Below the pieces are notes generated by a model that searched no databases, was not told where the DNA came from, and saw only the letters and a list, made by a program, of their open reading frames with translations. A stretch of DNA of 64,000 nucleotides from Gammaproteobacteria bacterium. Lineage in GTDB: Bacteria; Pseudomonadota; Gammaproteobacteria; Pseudomonadales; Azotimanducaceae. Shown here piece after piece: positions 8,408-17,804 of the stretch; within the stretch, counting starts at the first letter, position 1, and each line of letters starts with the position of its first letter. The stretch is from assembly GCA_009843635.1 (NCBI GenBank), contig VYDB01000077.1, positions 1-64,000 of the forward strand. The letters are read 5' to 3'. A program made the position numbers and the translations under genes.

Positions 8408-9298
8408 ATGCGCATCCTGCTCTTCCTTGCCACCAACCTGGCCATCATCGTGCTGGCCAGCATCACCTTCCGCCTGCTCGGCTTTGAGAGCATCCTAGCC
8501 GCCAACGGCGTCGATCTCGACCTCGGGGCGCTGCTGGTGTTTTGCGCCTTGTTCGGCTTTGGCGGGGCGTTCGTGTCGTTGGCATTGTCGAAGCGGCTCG
8601 CCAAGTGGTCCACCAAGGCCCAAACCATTGAGCGGCCAAGCAACGCCACCGAGCGCTGGCTGCTCGATACCGTGGCTGCCCAGGCAAGCAAGGCCGGTAT
8701 CGGCATGCCGGAGGTGGCCATCTTCCCGGCCCAGGAGCCGAACGCCTTCGCCACCGGGGCCAACCGCAACAAGGCCTTGGTGGCAGTCAGCGCTGGCCTG
8801 TTGAACGGCATGAACCGGGATGAGGTCGAAGCCGTGCTCGGCCACGAAATCGGCCATGTGGCCAATGGCGACATGGTGACGCTGACCCTGATCCAAGGGG
8901 TGGTGAACACCTTCGTGATGTTCCTGGCACGGGTCATTGGCTTCTTCGTCGATCGCGTGGTGCTCAGGAACGAGCGCGGCCTAGGCATCGGCTACTGGAT
9001 CACCACCATCGTCGCGGAGATCGTGCTGGCCATTCTCGCCAGCGCCATCGTCATGTGGTTTTCCCGGCGGCGGGAGTTCCGGGCCGACGAGGCGGGCGCC
9101 CGGCTCGCTGGGCGCAGCAAGATGATTGCCGCCTTGGAACGTCTGAAGCGCGGCCAGGAAATGCCGAACACCATGCCGGACACCATGGTTGCGTTTGGCA
9201 TTTCCAGCGGCGCCCGGCGGGGCTTGAGGGCGATGTTCGCCTCCCATCCGTCCTTGGACGCCCGCATCAATGCCCTGAAGGCGGCGCCGATTCCCTAA
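8408..9298 (+). CDS. htpX: Zinc metalloprotease HtpX
   Basis: 296 residues from ATG 8408. Two N-terminal membrane spans ([41 protein letters not shown]), the zinc motif [12 protein letters not shown] with third ligand in EFRADEAGA, then two further hydrophobic segments. HtpX is an inner-membrane quality-control M48 protease that degrades misfolded membrane proteins, often under heat-shock or envelope-stress control. Its stop overlaps the next gene's start (TAATG). Confidence 0.95.
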   Translation: MRILLFLATNLAIIVLASITFRLLGFESILAANGVDLDLGALLVFCALFGFGGAFVSLALSKRLAKWSTKAQTIERPSNATERWLLDTVAAQASKAGIGMPEVAIFPAQEPNAFATGANRNKALVAVSAGLLNGMNRDEVEAVLGHEIGHVANGDMVTLTLIQGVVNTFVMFLARVIGFFVDRVVLRNERGLGIGYWITTIVAEIVLAILASAIVMWFSRRREFRADEAGARLAGRSKMIAALERLKRGQEMPNTMPDTMVAFGISSGARRGLRAMFASHPSLDARINALKAAPIP

Positions 9299-11046
9299 TG
9301 CCGGCGGTTCCAACGCGGTTAGCCGCCGTCCTGCTGGCGGCGTTCGCCAGCGCTGCCTGCGGACCCCAGCCTGCCACCGAGGCGCCGGCGCCGGAGTTCG
9401 CGGACCTGGTTCTGCGCGGCGGCAAGGTGGTCACGGTGGATCCGGCCCTGGGTACGGTTCAGGCCATCGCCGTCAACGGGTACCGCATTGCCGCCGTGGG
9501 CGATGATGCCGCCATCGCCGCCCGCATCGGCCCGCACACCGAAGTGATCGAACTGCGCGGGCGTCTCGCCCTGCCTGGCTTCATCGAGGGCCACGGCCAC
9601 TTTCTCGCCTTGGGCCGCGCCCAGCAGATTCTCGATCTGGCCGGCGCCACGAGTTGGGACGCCATCGTCGAACAGGTCGCCGTGGCAGTGGACGGCGCCG
9701 AAGCGGGCGACTGGGTATTCGGGCGCGGCTGGCATCAGGACAAGTGGCTTCAGCCGCCCCAGCCGAACGTTGAGGGCGTACCCTTGAACGACGGCCTCAA
9801 CGCGGTCGCGCCGGACAATCCAGTCTTTCTCGGGCACGCCAGCGGCCACGCCGCCTTCGCCAACGACGCCGCGCTCGCCGCCGCGGGCATCGATGGGCAA
9901 ACCCCCGACCCGGCAGGCGGCACCATTGTCCGGACCGCCGACGGCAGAGCGACCGGCCTGCTGCGCGAAAACGCCCAGGACCTGGTTGAAGCAGCCATCG
10001 CCCGCCAGGAGGCGGGGCTCGGCCCCGAAGCATTCGAGGCGATGCAAAGGCAGCGGGTGCAATTGGCGGGCGAGCAGGCGCTGCGCTTCGGGGTCACCTC
10101 CTTTCAAGATGCCGGCGCCTCCTTTGCCGACATCGACCTGCTGCGCCGCTTGGAGGATGAGGGCGCCCTGACGGTGCGCCTGTACGTCATGGTGCGCAGC
10201 GACGACAACGCCGTCTTGGCCGAGCGGTTGGCGAGCTACAGAATGACCGCCCAAGGCAACGACTTCCTGACCGTGCGCGCCATCAAGCGGCAGATCGACG
10301 GCGCCCTCGGTGCCCACGGCGCTTGGCTGCTGGCGCCCTACTCCGACCTGCCGAACAGTTCCGGCCTGGTGCTTGAGCCGCTGGAGGAGATCGAGGCAGC
10401 CGCCCGCATCGCCTTGCAGCACGGCTTCCAAGTGAACACCCACGCCATCGGCGACCGCGCCAACCGCGAGGTGCTTGACCTCTACGAGCGAATTTGGTCG
10501 CAGGCGGACGTCACCGGCGATGACTTGCGCTGGCGCATCGAGCACGCGCAGCACATCGATCCCGAAGACATCCCGCGCTTCGGCCAGTTGGGCGTCATCG
10601 CCGCCGTGCAGGGCATCCACGCCGCCTCCGACGGCCCGTGGATTCCCGCCCGGCTCGGCCCGGAGCGCGCCGAACGCACCTCCTACCGCTGGCGCGACCT
10701 GCTCGACGCCGACACCATCCTCAACAACGGCACCGATGCGCCGGTGGAGCCGATCGACCCAATAGCCTCATTCCACGCCTCGGTGAGCCGCCGCATGAAC
10801 AACGGCAGGCCCTTCTTCCCCAGCCAAGCCATGACCCGCATGGAAGCCATCCGCAGCTACACCCTCGACAACGCCCGCTCGGCCTTCGAGGACCACGTCA
10901 AGGGCTCGCTCACCCCCGGCAAGTACGCCGACATCGTGGTGCTCTCCGAAGACATCCTGACCGCCCCGGAAAGCGACATCCCCAACGCCAAGGTGGACTA
11001 CACCATCGTCGGCGGAAAGGTTCGCCACGTCCGTCTCGACGGGTGA
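9298..11046 (+). CDS. Amidohydrolase (YtcJ-like, amidohydrolase_3), lipoprotein
   Basis: 582 residues from the ATG overlapping the htpX stop. A lipoprotein signal (VLLAAFASAAC, cleaved before Cys) predicts membrane anchoring. The catalytic domain has metal motif FIEGHGHFLALG, the long insertion domain of the YtcJ group, then NTHAIGDRANRE, EHAQHID and NGTDAPVEP, which carry the later His and Asp ligands. These enzymes hydrolyse amide or ring C-N bonds; the substrate cannot be read from sequence. Overlap with htpX implies coupling, though a functional link is not obvious. Confidence 0.85.
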   Translation: MPAVPTRLAAVLLAAFASAACGPQPATEAPAPEFADLVLRGGKVVTVDPALGTVQAIAVNGYRIAAVGDDAAIAARIGPHTEVIELRGRLALPGFIEGHGHFLALGRAQQILDLAGATSWDAIVEQVAVAVDGAEAGDWVFGRGWHQDKWLQPPQPNVEGVPLNDGLNAVAPDNPVFLGHASGHAAFANDAALAAAGIDGQTPDPAGGTIVRTADGRATGLLRENAQDLVEAAIARQEAGLGPEAFEAMQRQRVQLAGEQALRFGVTSFQDAGASFADIDLLRRLEDEGALTVRLYVMVRSDDNAVLAERLASYRMTAQGNDFLTVRAIKRQIDGALGAHGAWLLAPYSDLPNSSGLVLEPLEEIEAAARIALQHGFQVNTHAIGDRANREVLDLYERIWSQADVTGDDLRWRIEHAQHIDPEDIPRFGQLGVIAAVQGIHAASDGPWIPARLGPERAERTSYRWRDLLDADTILNNGTDAPVEPIDPIASFHASVSRRMNNGRPFFPSQAMTRMEAIRSYTLDNARSAFEDHVKGSLTPGKYADIVVLSEDILTAPESDIPNAKVDYTIVGGKVRHVRLDG

Positions 11047-11094
11047 CTGACTGCCGAGACGCAAAGGTGGATGTGCCGGACGTCTAACAGAGCT

Positions 11095-14000
11095 TCACTC
11101 AGCCGGCGTGTCAGGCTGATACGGTTGACGCCTGTGCCACAGGCCATCCACCGAGAAGCACTGCCATACCCAAGGCAGCCAGCGCAGCAGGGCGAAGCTC
11201 AGCCAGAGCGCCCATGCCAATATCAGCGCTTGGTAGATCCATAGCGGCACGGACCAAGCGGTGGCCATCGGCAGCACCGACTCGCTGTGGCTGGCAAACC
11301 AGTTCAGGCTGTTGCCCGCGGAGTTGGCGCCGGTGACGTGCATGTCCGGCGTGCCCAACAGGCCGTCGGGCAAGGTCGTCACGAGCGCGGCTAGGGCAGC
11401 CAAGGTGAGCACCGCGATGAGAATCTGAATGCCGTTGAACAGTTTGGTCGATAGGTCCGCATGCCAGCGCTTGCGCGCCCCACAGGCCAGCAGCCAGGCG
11501 GCGACCAGGCCCAACACCGGCCAATTGTAGGTGCTCAACCCCAGCCCCAGCAGCAGCCAGTGCCGGGTTTGCAGCGGCGTGAGGCTGATTCTTCCAAGAA
11601 CCAAGGCGATCAGGACCAAGACCGCGAGTTCGGACCAATACAGCACTGCGGGGCCAAGTGGCGGGCCTTGGGTCGCCAGCAGCCAGCGGCTGTCCGGCAA
11701 GCGCATCTGCAGGTTGATGTTGCTGGCCGGCGCACCCAGATCAACATTCGGCGTTCCGGTGCGCAGGCCGAGTTCGCTAGAAGTGCGCCAACCCAATCCG
11801 ATCGTATGCTCTCCGGGCAGAATGGGCAGGGTCAGCACCCTGCCGTCGACCCGAAACGGCTCGTGGTCCCCGTCAATGACTAGCCTTTGGACCTCCGCGC
11901 CCTCGGGCAGCCGCAGGATGTGCTGTCCGCCTTGGGTGCTGCGGTACTCGAGGGTCAAGTCGGACGTGCTGGACAGCTTGCCCTTGGCCACCTCGAGGGA
12001 CACGGCATCGAACGCCAGCGTTGGACCGGCGCTTGGTTCGGGTCGACCCAGGTCAATGGTCAGGCGCTCTCCGGGGCGCGGGTGAAACTCCGCGACGTGA
12101 AAGTCTGAGGCACGGTCAGAATCGATGCTTTCCGGGACGCCGGTGAACTGGGCGCGCCAATCACTGCCGACCTCGGCCCGCCAGACTTCCTGCCATGGCT
12201 GGCCGGGGGCCGAATCGATCGACAGCGGCGACTGCTGGGGCAGCAGGGACTCCCAGGCAACGCTGTCCTGCCCCGCAGCCATCGAGACCAGCAGCCTATC
12301 CCCGTCACGGGTCAGGCCGGGGGTGGTGACGGATTCGCCGGCCATCAGCGGGACGTTCAGAGTGAGTGCCCCTTCGGCCGGAGCGATGCGGCTTACCTCG
12401 GTCGTTACTCGCCAGTCGAGGCCGAGTTCCAAAGTCCGTTCGATGCGCACAAAGGCCGGAAAGCGGCTGCTCTCCCATCTCTGCTGTCCGGGCTGTGAGT
12501 CCTCCGCTTCGCGCACGCGGGTCAGGTGCAACGAGCCGGACAACAGCCGCCGGTTCTCGATGCCAGCCAAGTCCCAGCCACTGGCGGTCGCCTCAATCAC
12601 CCGCGGCACTGCGGGAAAGGGTATTTCCAAGCTGTCGGCAGCCGGCGTGGAGCCGCTCATCTCGATGTTGCGGCGACCGGCCGTCACATGCGCCCAGAGC
12701 GTTCCATCCGGCCCACGCAGCACCTCGCCCGCCGCCGACCCGCTGAGCAGAATGGCGGACGGGCGCCACCCCGCCTCCGACCCGGGCAGCGGAAGCGCCA
12801 CGTCAGCCAAGGCATGCACCTCAAGCCGCATGTTCACCGAATCAGCAACGACGTCGATGCGCGCATGAACCACCTCAGCGCACCTTGGCGCGCATTCGGG
12901 CGGCTCGAGCAGGCGTTTCTCAAGTTCGGTCAAGAGCTGCGCGTCCGGGAGGTCGGCCTCCGCTGGCGGCGCGCTGGCAAGCAACGTGCCCAAGGACACG
13001 GCCATCAGCAATCCGCCCGCCTTGGCCCGGCCGGTCAGCCATTGCGCCCACTGCCTCGGCAGGGGCAACCGCCGCTTGAGCGCCTCGGCGGCCAGTAAGG
13101 CGGCAAAAGCCAGCAGCAAGAACACCTCCAGGAACCGCAGCGCGGTAACCAGCCAACGGGGGGCGACCACCAGCCGCACGCTTTGGCCGGCTTCCACCGG
13201 CCCGCTCCAAGTCAACTCATGCCGGTTCCAGCGCCAAGCCGGAATGCCGGGCCCGGTCTGCACCAGCGCATTGGGCATGTAGCGCGCGTAGCTCTGGCGG
13301 GGTTCTGCGGCGGTGACGACGATCTCCTCGATGACTTGGGCGGGTGGCGCCGGGCTGGATAAGGTCCTTGCCCGCTCCTCAAGTCCTGCGGAGTCCGCGG
13401 AAACTTCCTGCGCGCGCCTAAGTTCTTCGAATTCCGCAGCGGTCTCCCCCATCCAGGCAATCGGCTGAGGTTCAAGCTGTGGATAGACGGCGATGCGCAA
13501 TTGACCGGCAACAAATGGCACCAGCCACAACACCAACGCCGCTCCGCTCAACGCCTGATAGACGAAGGCCGAACGTCGCAACCGGCCCTCCGGGGCGACG
13601 CGCAGCAATGCCATGGCGATGAGCAAGTTGAGCCACAGCCATGCCGGAGCGTCAGCTTCCTGGTAGCTGAGGCCAACCGCCAGCAAGGCCACCACGCCCG
13701 CCGCCGGCCCAAGCAGGCGCCAAGCGCCTATGGTGATGATCGAAATCAGGAAGAAATCCAGCAGCCGCCACCGGCTCGCCCAACTGCCGTGGGCCACATC
13801 GGCGCCCGGCGCCGCCAGCAGCTTGTAGCCCGGCGGCAGGTTCAGGCCGAGATTCACGGCGTCAAAGCGCGTGTTCCAGCCCGTGACCGGCATCCCGCCA
13901 TCCCTTTCAATGCTGGCGAGCGACTGCATCATGACCTGCGGATGCCGCAGTTCGACGCCGGTCCACCCCGCTTCAGCGCCCTCGGTGACCAGCAGGTGGT

Positions 14001-15186
14001 CATCCCAGTCGCGGGCACTTAGAAGCTGGTATGGCGGGGCCATGTCCAGCCGCCAGCCACGGCGCATCCTGCCGCTGATCTCGTCGGCGGCCAAAAGGCC
14101 CGCCCCCTCGAAGTCCATCCACATTTCGCGGTAGAGCCTCAGTTCATTGTCAGCGGCACCCATGCCGCGGCTGCGTTCCGCGATGAGCAGCCGCTCCCCA
14201 GGGCGAATGCGAAACGCGGCAAGCTGCCGCCAGTCCGGCGGCACGCCAACCTGTTCAGGCTGCACGGACGCCGGACCTTCGGCTTGGGTCACGCGCTGAC
14301 GAACGTTAGGGCGGTAGCTCCAGATCTCGCTGTCGGGAAGATTCCCTTCGCCCGCCTCCAAGCCGATGGCGTCAAGCGTGTCCTCGGCCCTGGCCTGCAT
14401 CTCGATGCGCCACTCGCCTGGCCGCACCTGCAGGCGCAATTGGCCATCCGATTCAAGCCGGGCGGGCAGTTCGGCGTCGAGCGCCAGCGGCACGAAACCC
14501 TCCGGCAGCAGCGGGCCAAACAGTTCCTCGCGGACCTCGCCGGAAACATCGACGAACAGGACGGTGGTCAGGCGCGTCGGCACATCGTCTTCGACCAGGC
14601 GGTAGATTTCCGTGCGCACGGCGTTGCGCTCCGGGCGGTCCGGCCCGGCCTCGCCGAGAAACAACCCCTGCTCGGTTCGCATGGGACGCGCGACCCGCCG
14701 CCCATCCACCTGGAGCGACAACAGCCCGCTCTGCGTCGGCAATGCCAAGACCCCCGGCCGCTCCGCCCACGCGAAACGCCCGGCAACCCGATGCCGGCCT
14801 GGGCCAAGCCACAGGCTGGGCGTGCCGTCGCGCATCACCACCCGCACCGGCCGGTCGTTCACCGTCACCCGCTCCGGCCAATGCGCCGCGCTGCCGGGCA
14901 GCGGCAGCCACTGTTCGCCGCCGTACAGCGTCCAAGCCTGATCGAACCGAGCCCCGTCTGAATCGACCCTCAGGTCAAGCTGACCGGGCCAAACGCAGGC
15001 GAAGTCAGATTCGCGCGATGCGCCTTGGTCAAAAAAGAACGGGCATTGGCGCCAGGCCTTGTCCTTGAGCACCCATTGCTGCCAGTCGCGCAGCGCCTCC
15101 GGCACCGCCACCTCGCTGGCATGGACCGGGCACCACGCCAGCCAGCCCAGCACCAGAGACCATAGAAGCCGTTGAACATCGCCCAT
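11095..15186 (-). CDS. Unrecognised 1363-residue membrane protein with periplasmic domains
   Basis: I do not recognise a named family. A signal peptide (LLWSLVLGWLAWCPVHA) is followed by ~450 residues of probably periplasmic beta-rich sequence, a cluster of membrane spans (near 460-560: LLDFFLISIITIGAW, GVVALLAVGLSY, LWLNLLIAMALL, ALVLWLVPFVAGQL), a linker containing IEEIVVTA (619-626), another span (VFLLLAFAALLAAEAL) and a span or signal-like segment before a second periplasmic region of about 450 residues. At least four C-terminal spans follow. The two halves (periplasmic domain then membrane cluster) may be an internal duplication. No catalytic motif is visible. It is alone on its strand and divergent from the Rieske gene. 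Confidence 0.7.
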   Translation of the reverse strand: MGDVQRLLWSLVLGWLAWCPVHASEVAVPEALRDWQQWVLKDKAWRQCPFFFDQGASRESDFACVWPGQLDLRVDSDGARFDQAWTLYGGEQWLPLPGSAAHWPERVTVNDRPVRVVMRDGTPSLWLGPGRHRVAGRFAWAERPGVLALPTQSGLLSLQVDGRRVARPMRTEQGLFLGEAGPDRPERNAVRTEIYRLVEDDVPTRLTTVLFVDVSGEVREELFGPLLPEGFVPLALDAELPARLESDGQLRLQVRPGEWRIEMQARAEDTLDAIGLEAGEGNLPDSEIWSYRPNVRQRVTQAEGPASVQPEQVGVPPDWRQLAAFRIRPGERLLIAERSRGMGAADNELRLYREMWMDFEGAGLLAADEISGRMRRGWRLDMAPPYQLLSARDWDDHLLVTEGAEAGWTGVELRHPQVMMQSLASIERDGGMPVTGWNTRFDAVNLGLNLPPGYKLLAAPGADVAHGSWASRWRLLDFFLISIITIGAWRLLGPAAGVVALLAVGLSYQEADAPAWLWLNLLIAMALLRVAPEGRLRRSAFVYQALSGAALVLWLVPFVAGQLRIAVYPQLEPQPIAWMGETAAEFEELRRAQEVSADSAGLEERARTLSSPAPPAQVIEEIVVTAAEPRQSYARYMPNALVQTGPGIPAWRWNRHELTWSGPVEAGQSVRLVVAPRWLVTALRFLEVFLLLAFAALLAAEALKRRLPLPRQWAQWLTGRAKAGGLLMAVSLGTLLASAPPAEADLPDAQLLTELEKRLLEPPECAPRCAEVVHARIDVVADSVNMRLEVHALADVALPLPGSEAGWRPSAILLSGSAAGEVLRGPDGTLWAHVTAGRRNIEMSGSTPAADSLEIPFPAVPRVIEATASGWDLAGIENRRLLSGSLHLTRVREAEDSQPGQQRWESSRFPAFVRIERTLELGLDWRVTTEVSRIAPAEGALTLNVPLMAGESVTTPGLTRDGDRLLVSMAAGQDSVAWESLLPQQSPLSIDSAPGQPWQEVWRAEVGSDWRAQFTGVPESIDSDRASDFHVAEFHPRPGERLTIDLGRPEPSAGPTLAFDAVSLEVAKGKLSSTSDLTLEYRSTQGGQHILRLPEGAEVQRLVIDGDHEPFRVDGRVLTLPILPGEHTIGLGWRTSSELGLRTGTPNVDLGAPASNINLQMRLPDSRWLLATQGPPLGPAVLYWSELAVLVLIALVLGRISLTPLQTRHWLLLGLGLSTYNWPVLGLVAAWLLACGARKRWHADLSTKLFNGIQILIAVLTLAALAALVTTLPDGLLGTPDMHVTGANSAGNSLNWFASHSESVLPMATAWSVPLWIYQALILAWALWLSFALLRWLPWVWQCFSVDGLWHRRQPYQPDTPAE

Positions 15187-15343
15187 CCCAGCATCTTCAC
15201 ACTGTTACCCTCAGTAGTAAACGCTTCGGCGCAACGGCTTGAGTCGTTCCGCGTCAGCCACTAGCGGCCTCCTCCGTTTCTCGAAAGCACCCCGACAATG
15301 TGAAACAATCCCTCCCCAATCTAGCGCATCCGGAGGCTGCGGC

Positions 15344-16687
15344 ATGACCATTGAGGTGGTCAACCACACCGGGCGGGAAGTGGCCATCGCCAACTTCTCC
15401 AAGGATCGCTACCTGTGCCCGGCCTACATGGACCGGGAGTGGGAGCGCATCTGGCGGCGGACTTGGCTGTTGGCGGGGCTGGAAAGCGACCTCGCCGCGC
15501 CGGGCGACTTCTTCGTCTTCGACTTGGGACGCGAGCAGATTCTTGTCACTCGGGCGGCCGACGGGCAATTGCGAGCCTTCTACAACGTCTGCCAACATCG
15601 CGGCAACCGGCTGGTGGCCGAGGAGCGCGGCAAGGCAAGCAACTTCCGCTGCGCCTACCACGCCTGGACCTATGGCTTGGACGGCGCCCTGAACGCCATT
15701 CCCTGCGAAGACCGCTTTCCCCAAGGCGTCCCGCGCCGGGAGCGGGCCCTGCGCCCGGTCGAGGTGGATGTTTGGGACGGCTTGGTGTTCATCTGCATGG
15801 CCGAGAATCCCATGCCGCTGTTGGACTTCCTCGGCCCGGTGACGGAGTGGCTGGCCCCCTACCGGTTTCGCAGCATGACCTTGGTGGAGGACCAGACCGT
15901 TCACCACCACTGCAACTGGAAGGCCGTGGTGGACAACTTCAGCGAGCTCTACCACGTGGACTTCCTGCACCCCCAGCACAAGCGCATGGTGGACTGCTGC
16001 AACGACACCGTGCACCTCTTCCCCCAGGGACATACCGGCTTGGCCGTGCGGGGGGCCACCGTCAACCCGCGCTTCCCCATCCCGGAGGAGCCCACCGACA
16101 TCCAATCCGCCCAATTGCAGAGCTTGGGCCTGGACCCCGCCGATTTCCGGGGGCGGGTGCTCGAAGTGCGCGAAGCCGTGCAGCGACGCAAGCGCGAGGT
16201 GGGCCGGGACTTCGGCTACGACTACAGCCGCTTTGCCGACGACCAGCTTTCAGACGTCTGGCAGTACAACCTGTTCCCAAACACCATCTTCTCCTTCACC
16301 CCCGAACACCTGTGGATCCTCCGCCCGCGTCCCCATGCCAGCGATCCGCAGCAATGCTGGTTCGACAAGATGAGCCTGGTGCTGCACGCCGATCCGAGCC
16401 TAAGCGGTGAGACCCGCGGCATTGGCGGCCCGGCGCGGCACGGGCACAACCTCACCGACGGCACCAAGCCCGCCGACTACGTCCGTCCGCAGCGCGACCA
16501 GTTCGAGCACCACGCCATCCTCAGTGGCGAGAAGACCATGACCGACACCATCGACCAAGACATCGAACTGCTCGGCGGCGTCCAGGCCGGCATGGGGTCG
16601 GCGGGTTTCGACAGCGTTTGGCTGAACGACGACGAGCTGCGCGTTCAACACTTCCACAATCAGCTCGACGCGTGCATGAGAGATTAA
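15344..16687 (+). CDS. Rieske-type aromatic ring-hydroxylating oxygenase, alpha subunit
   Basis: 447 residues from ATG 15344 (MTIEVVNHTG). The Rieske [2Fe-2S] motif is intact: CQH in YNVCQHRGNR and CAYH in FRCAYHAWTY. The mononuclear iron site follows as DNFSELYHVDFLHPQH (two His), with a C-terminal acidic ligand expected. These enzymes add oxygen to aromatic, quaternary-ammonium or similar substrates and need a separate reductase, which is not adjacent. The stop lies 1 nt before the RND adaptor start, so a shared transcript is likely and the oxygenase and pump may serve the same compound. Confidence 0.9.
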   Translation: MTIEVVNHTGREVAIANFSKDRYLCPAYMDREWERIWRRTWLLAGLESDLAAPGDFFVFDLGREQILVTRAADGQLRAFYNVCQHRGNRLVAEERGKASNFRCAYHAWTYGLDGALNAIPCEDRFPQGVPRRERALRPVEVDVWDGLVFICMAENPMPLLDFLGPVTEWLAPYRFRSMTLVEDQTVHHHCNWKAVVDNFSELYHVDFLHPQHKRMVDCCNDTVHLFPQGHTGLAVRGATVNPRFPIPEEPTDIQSAQLQSLGLDPADFRGRVLEVREAVQRRKREVGRDFGYDYSRFADDQLSDVWQYNLFPNTIFSFTPEHLWILRPRPHASDPQQCWFDKMSLVLHADPSLSGETRGIGGPARHGHNLTDGTKPADYVRPQRDQFEHHAILSGEKTMTDTIDQDIELLGGVQAGMGSAGFDSVWLNDDELRVQHFHNQLDACMRD

Positions 16688-16688
16688 T

Positions 16689-17804
16689 TTGCGAGTTTGG
16701 CTGACCGTCATCGTTGCCTGTTTCGCGGTCGCCGGCACCTTGGGTTGGTACAAGTACCAGCGCATCCAAGCCGGCATCGCCTTCGCTGCCGCCTTCCCGG
16801 AGCGTGTCGAAGCGGTGGAGGCGTTCACCGTCCTGGAGGAGCTTTGGCAGCCCACCACCCAAGTGATCGGCGAAGCGATCGCCATTCGCTCGGTGACCAT
16901 CAAGGCCGAAATCGCCGGCACCATCGCCGAGGTCGGCTTCGCGCCCGGCGCCACCGTCCAAGCGGGCCAACTGCTCACAAGGCTCGACAACAGCGAGGAG
17001 CGCGCCCAACTGCAAGCCGCCGAGGCCGAGGCCAAGATCGCCAACCTGGAGCTTGAGCGCAGCCGCAAGCTAATCGCGGCCGGGCTTGGCGTGGTTGAGG
17101 ACCAGGATCGGGCGCAAGCCCGCTTCGAGGCCGCCACTGCCGCCATCCGCCGATTGCAGGCCGTCATCGCCAAGAAGACCCTGCGGGCGCCGTTCGACGC
17201 CGCCGCCGGGCTGCATGAACTCGATGTCGGGCAATTCTTGGACAAGGGCGACGTGGTGGCCCGCCTGATCGGCACCGGCGAGCGCATCTGGATCGATTTC
17301 ACGCTGCCCCAGGAGCAGGCCGACTTGGCGCTTGGCGAGACCGTCGAGGTCGCCCGCAACCAGACGGCGGCAGCCAGCACCCGGGCCGAAGTCATCGCCA
17401 GGGACAGTTTCGTCAACGAACTCTCGCGCAGCGTCCGCTATCGGGCCTTGGCGGAGAACCGAACGCTCGGCGCTTCCCCCGGTTCGCTGGTGACGGTGCT
17501 CGCACCCTTGGGCGATCCCCAACCCGCCACCTTGGCACCCGCCAACGCGGTTCGCCGGGACGCCTTTGGCGCCAAGGTGTTCGTGCTGCGGGAAGCGGAG
17601 GAAGGCGCCCCCGCCCCGGAACGGGCCGAACAGCGCATGGTCACCCTCGGGCCCCAGCGCGGCGGCTTGGTGGTGATTGCAACGGGGCTGCGCCCCGGCG
17701 AGCGAGTGGCCGCCGACGGCGCCTTCAAGCTTCGCGACGGGGCCTTGGTCAACGCCGGTTCGTGGGGCTCGCGCAGCATGCAAGGCACAGCCGGTGGCGG
17801 GTGA
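16689..17804 (+). CDS. RND efflux periplasmic adaptor (membrane fusion protein)
   Basis: 371 residues from TTG 16689. One N-terminal span (VWLTVIVACFAVAGTLGWY) acts as anchor or signal. The core has a lipoyl half-motif (IRSVTIKAEIAGTIAEVGFAPGATV), a short alpha-helical hairpin (ERAQLQAAEAEAKIANLELE), the second lipoyl half (KTLRAPFDAAAGLHELDVGQ), then barrel and membrane-proximal domains. It bridges the inner-membrane pump and an outer-membrane channel, for which no gene is present nearby. It overlaps the permease start by 11 nt. Confidence 0.92.
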   Translation: MRVWLTVIVACFAVAGTLGWYKYQRIQAGIAFAAAFPERVEAVEAFTVLEELWQPTTQVIGEAIAIRSVTIKAEIAGTIAEVGFAPGATVQAGQLLTRLDNSEERAQLQAAEAEAKIANLELERSRKLIAAGLGVVEDQDRAQARFEAATAAIRRLQAVIAKKTLRAPFDAAAGLHELDVGQFLDKGDVVARLIGTGERIWIDFTLPQEQADLALGETVEVARNQTAAASTRAEVIARDSFVNELSRSVRYRALAENRTLGASPGSLVTVLAPLGDPQPATLAPANAVRRDAFGAKVFVLREAEEGAPAPERAEQRMVTLGPQRGGLVVIATGLRPGERVAADGAFKLRDGALVNAGSWGSRSMQGTAGGG

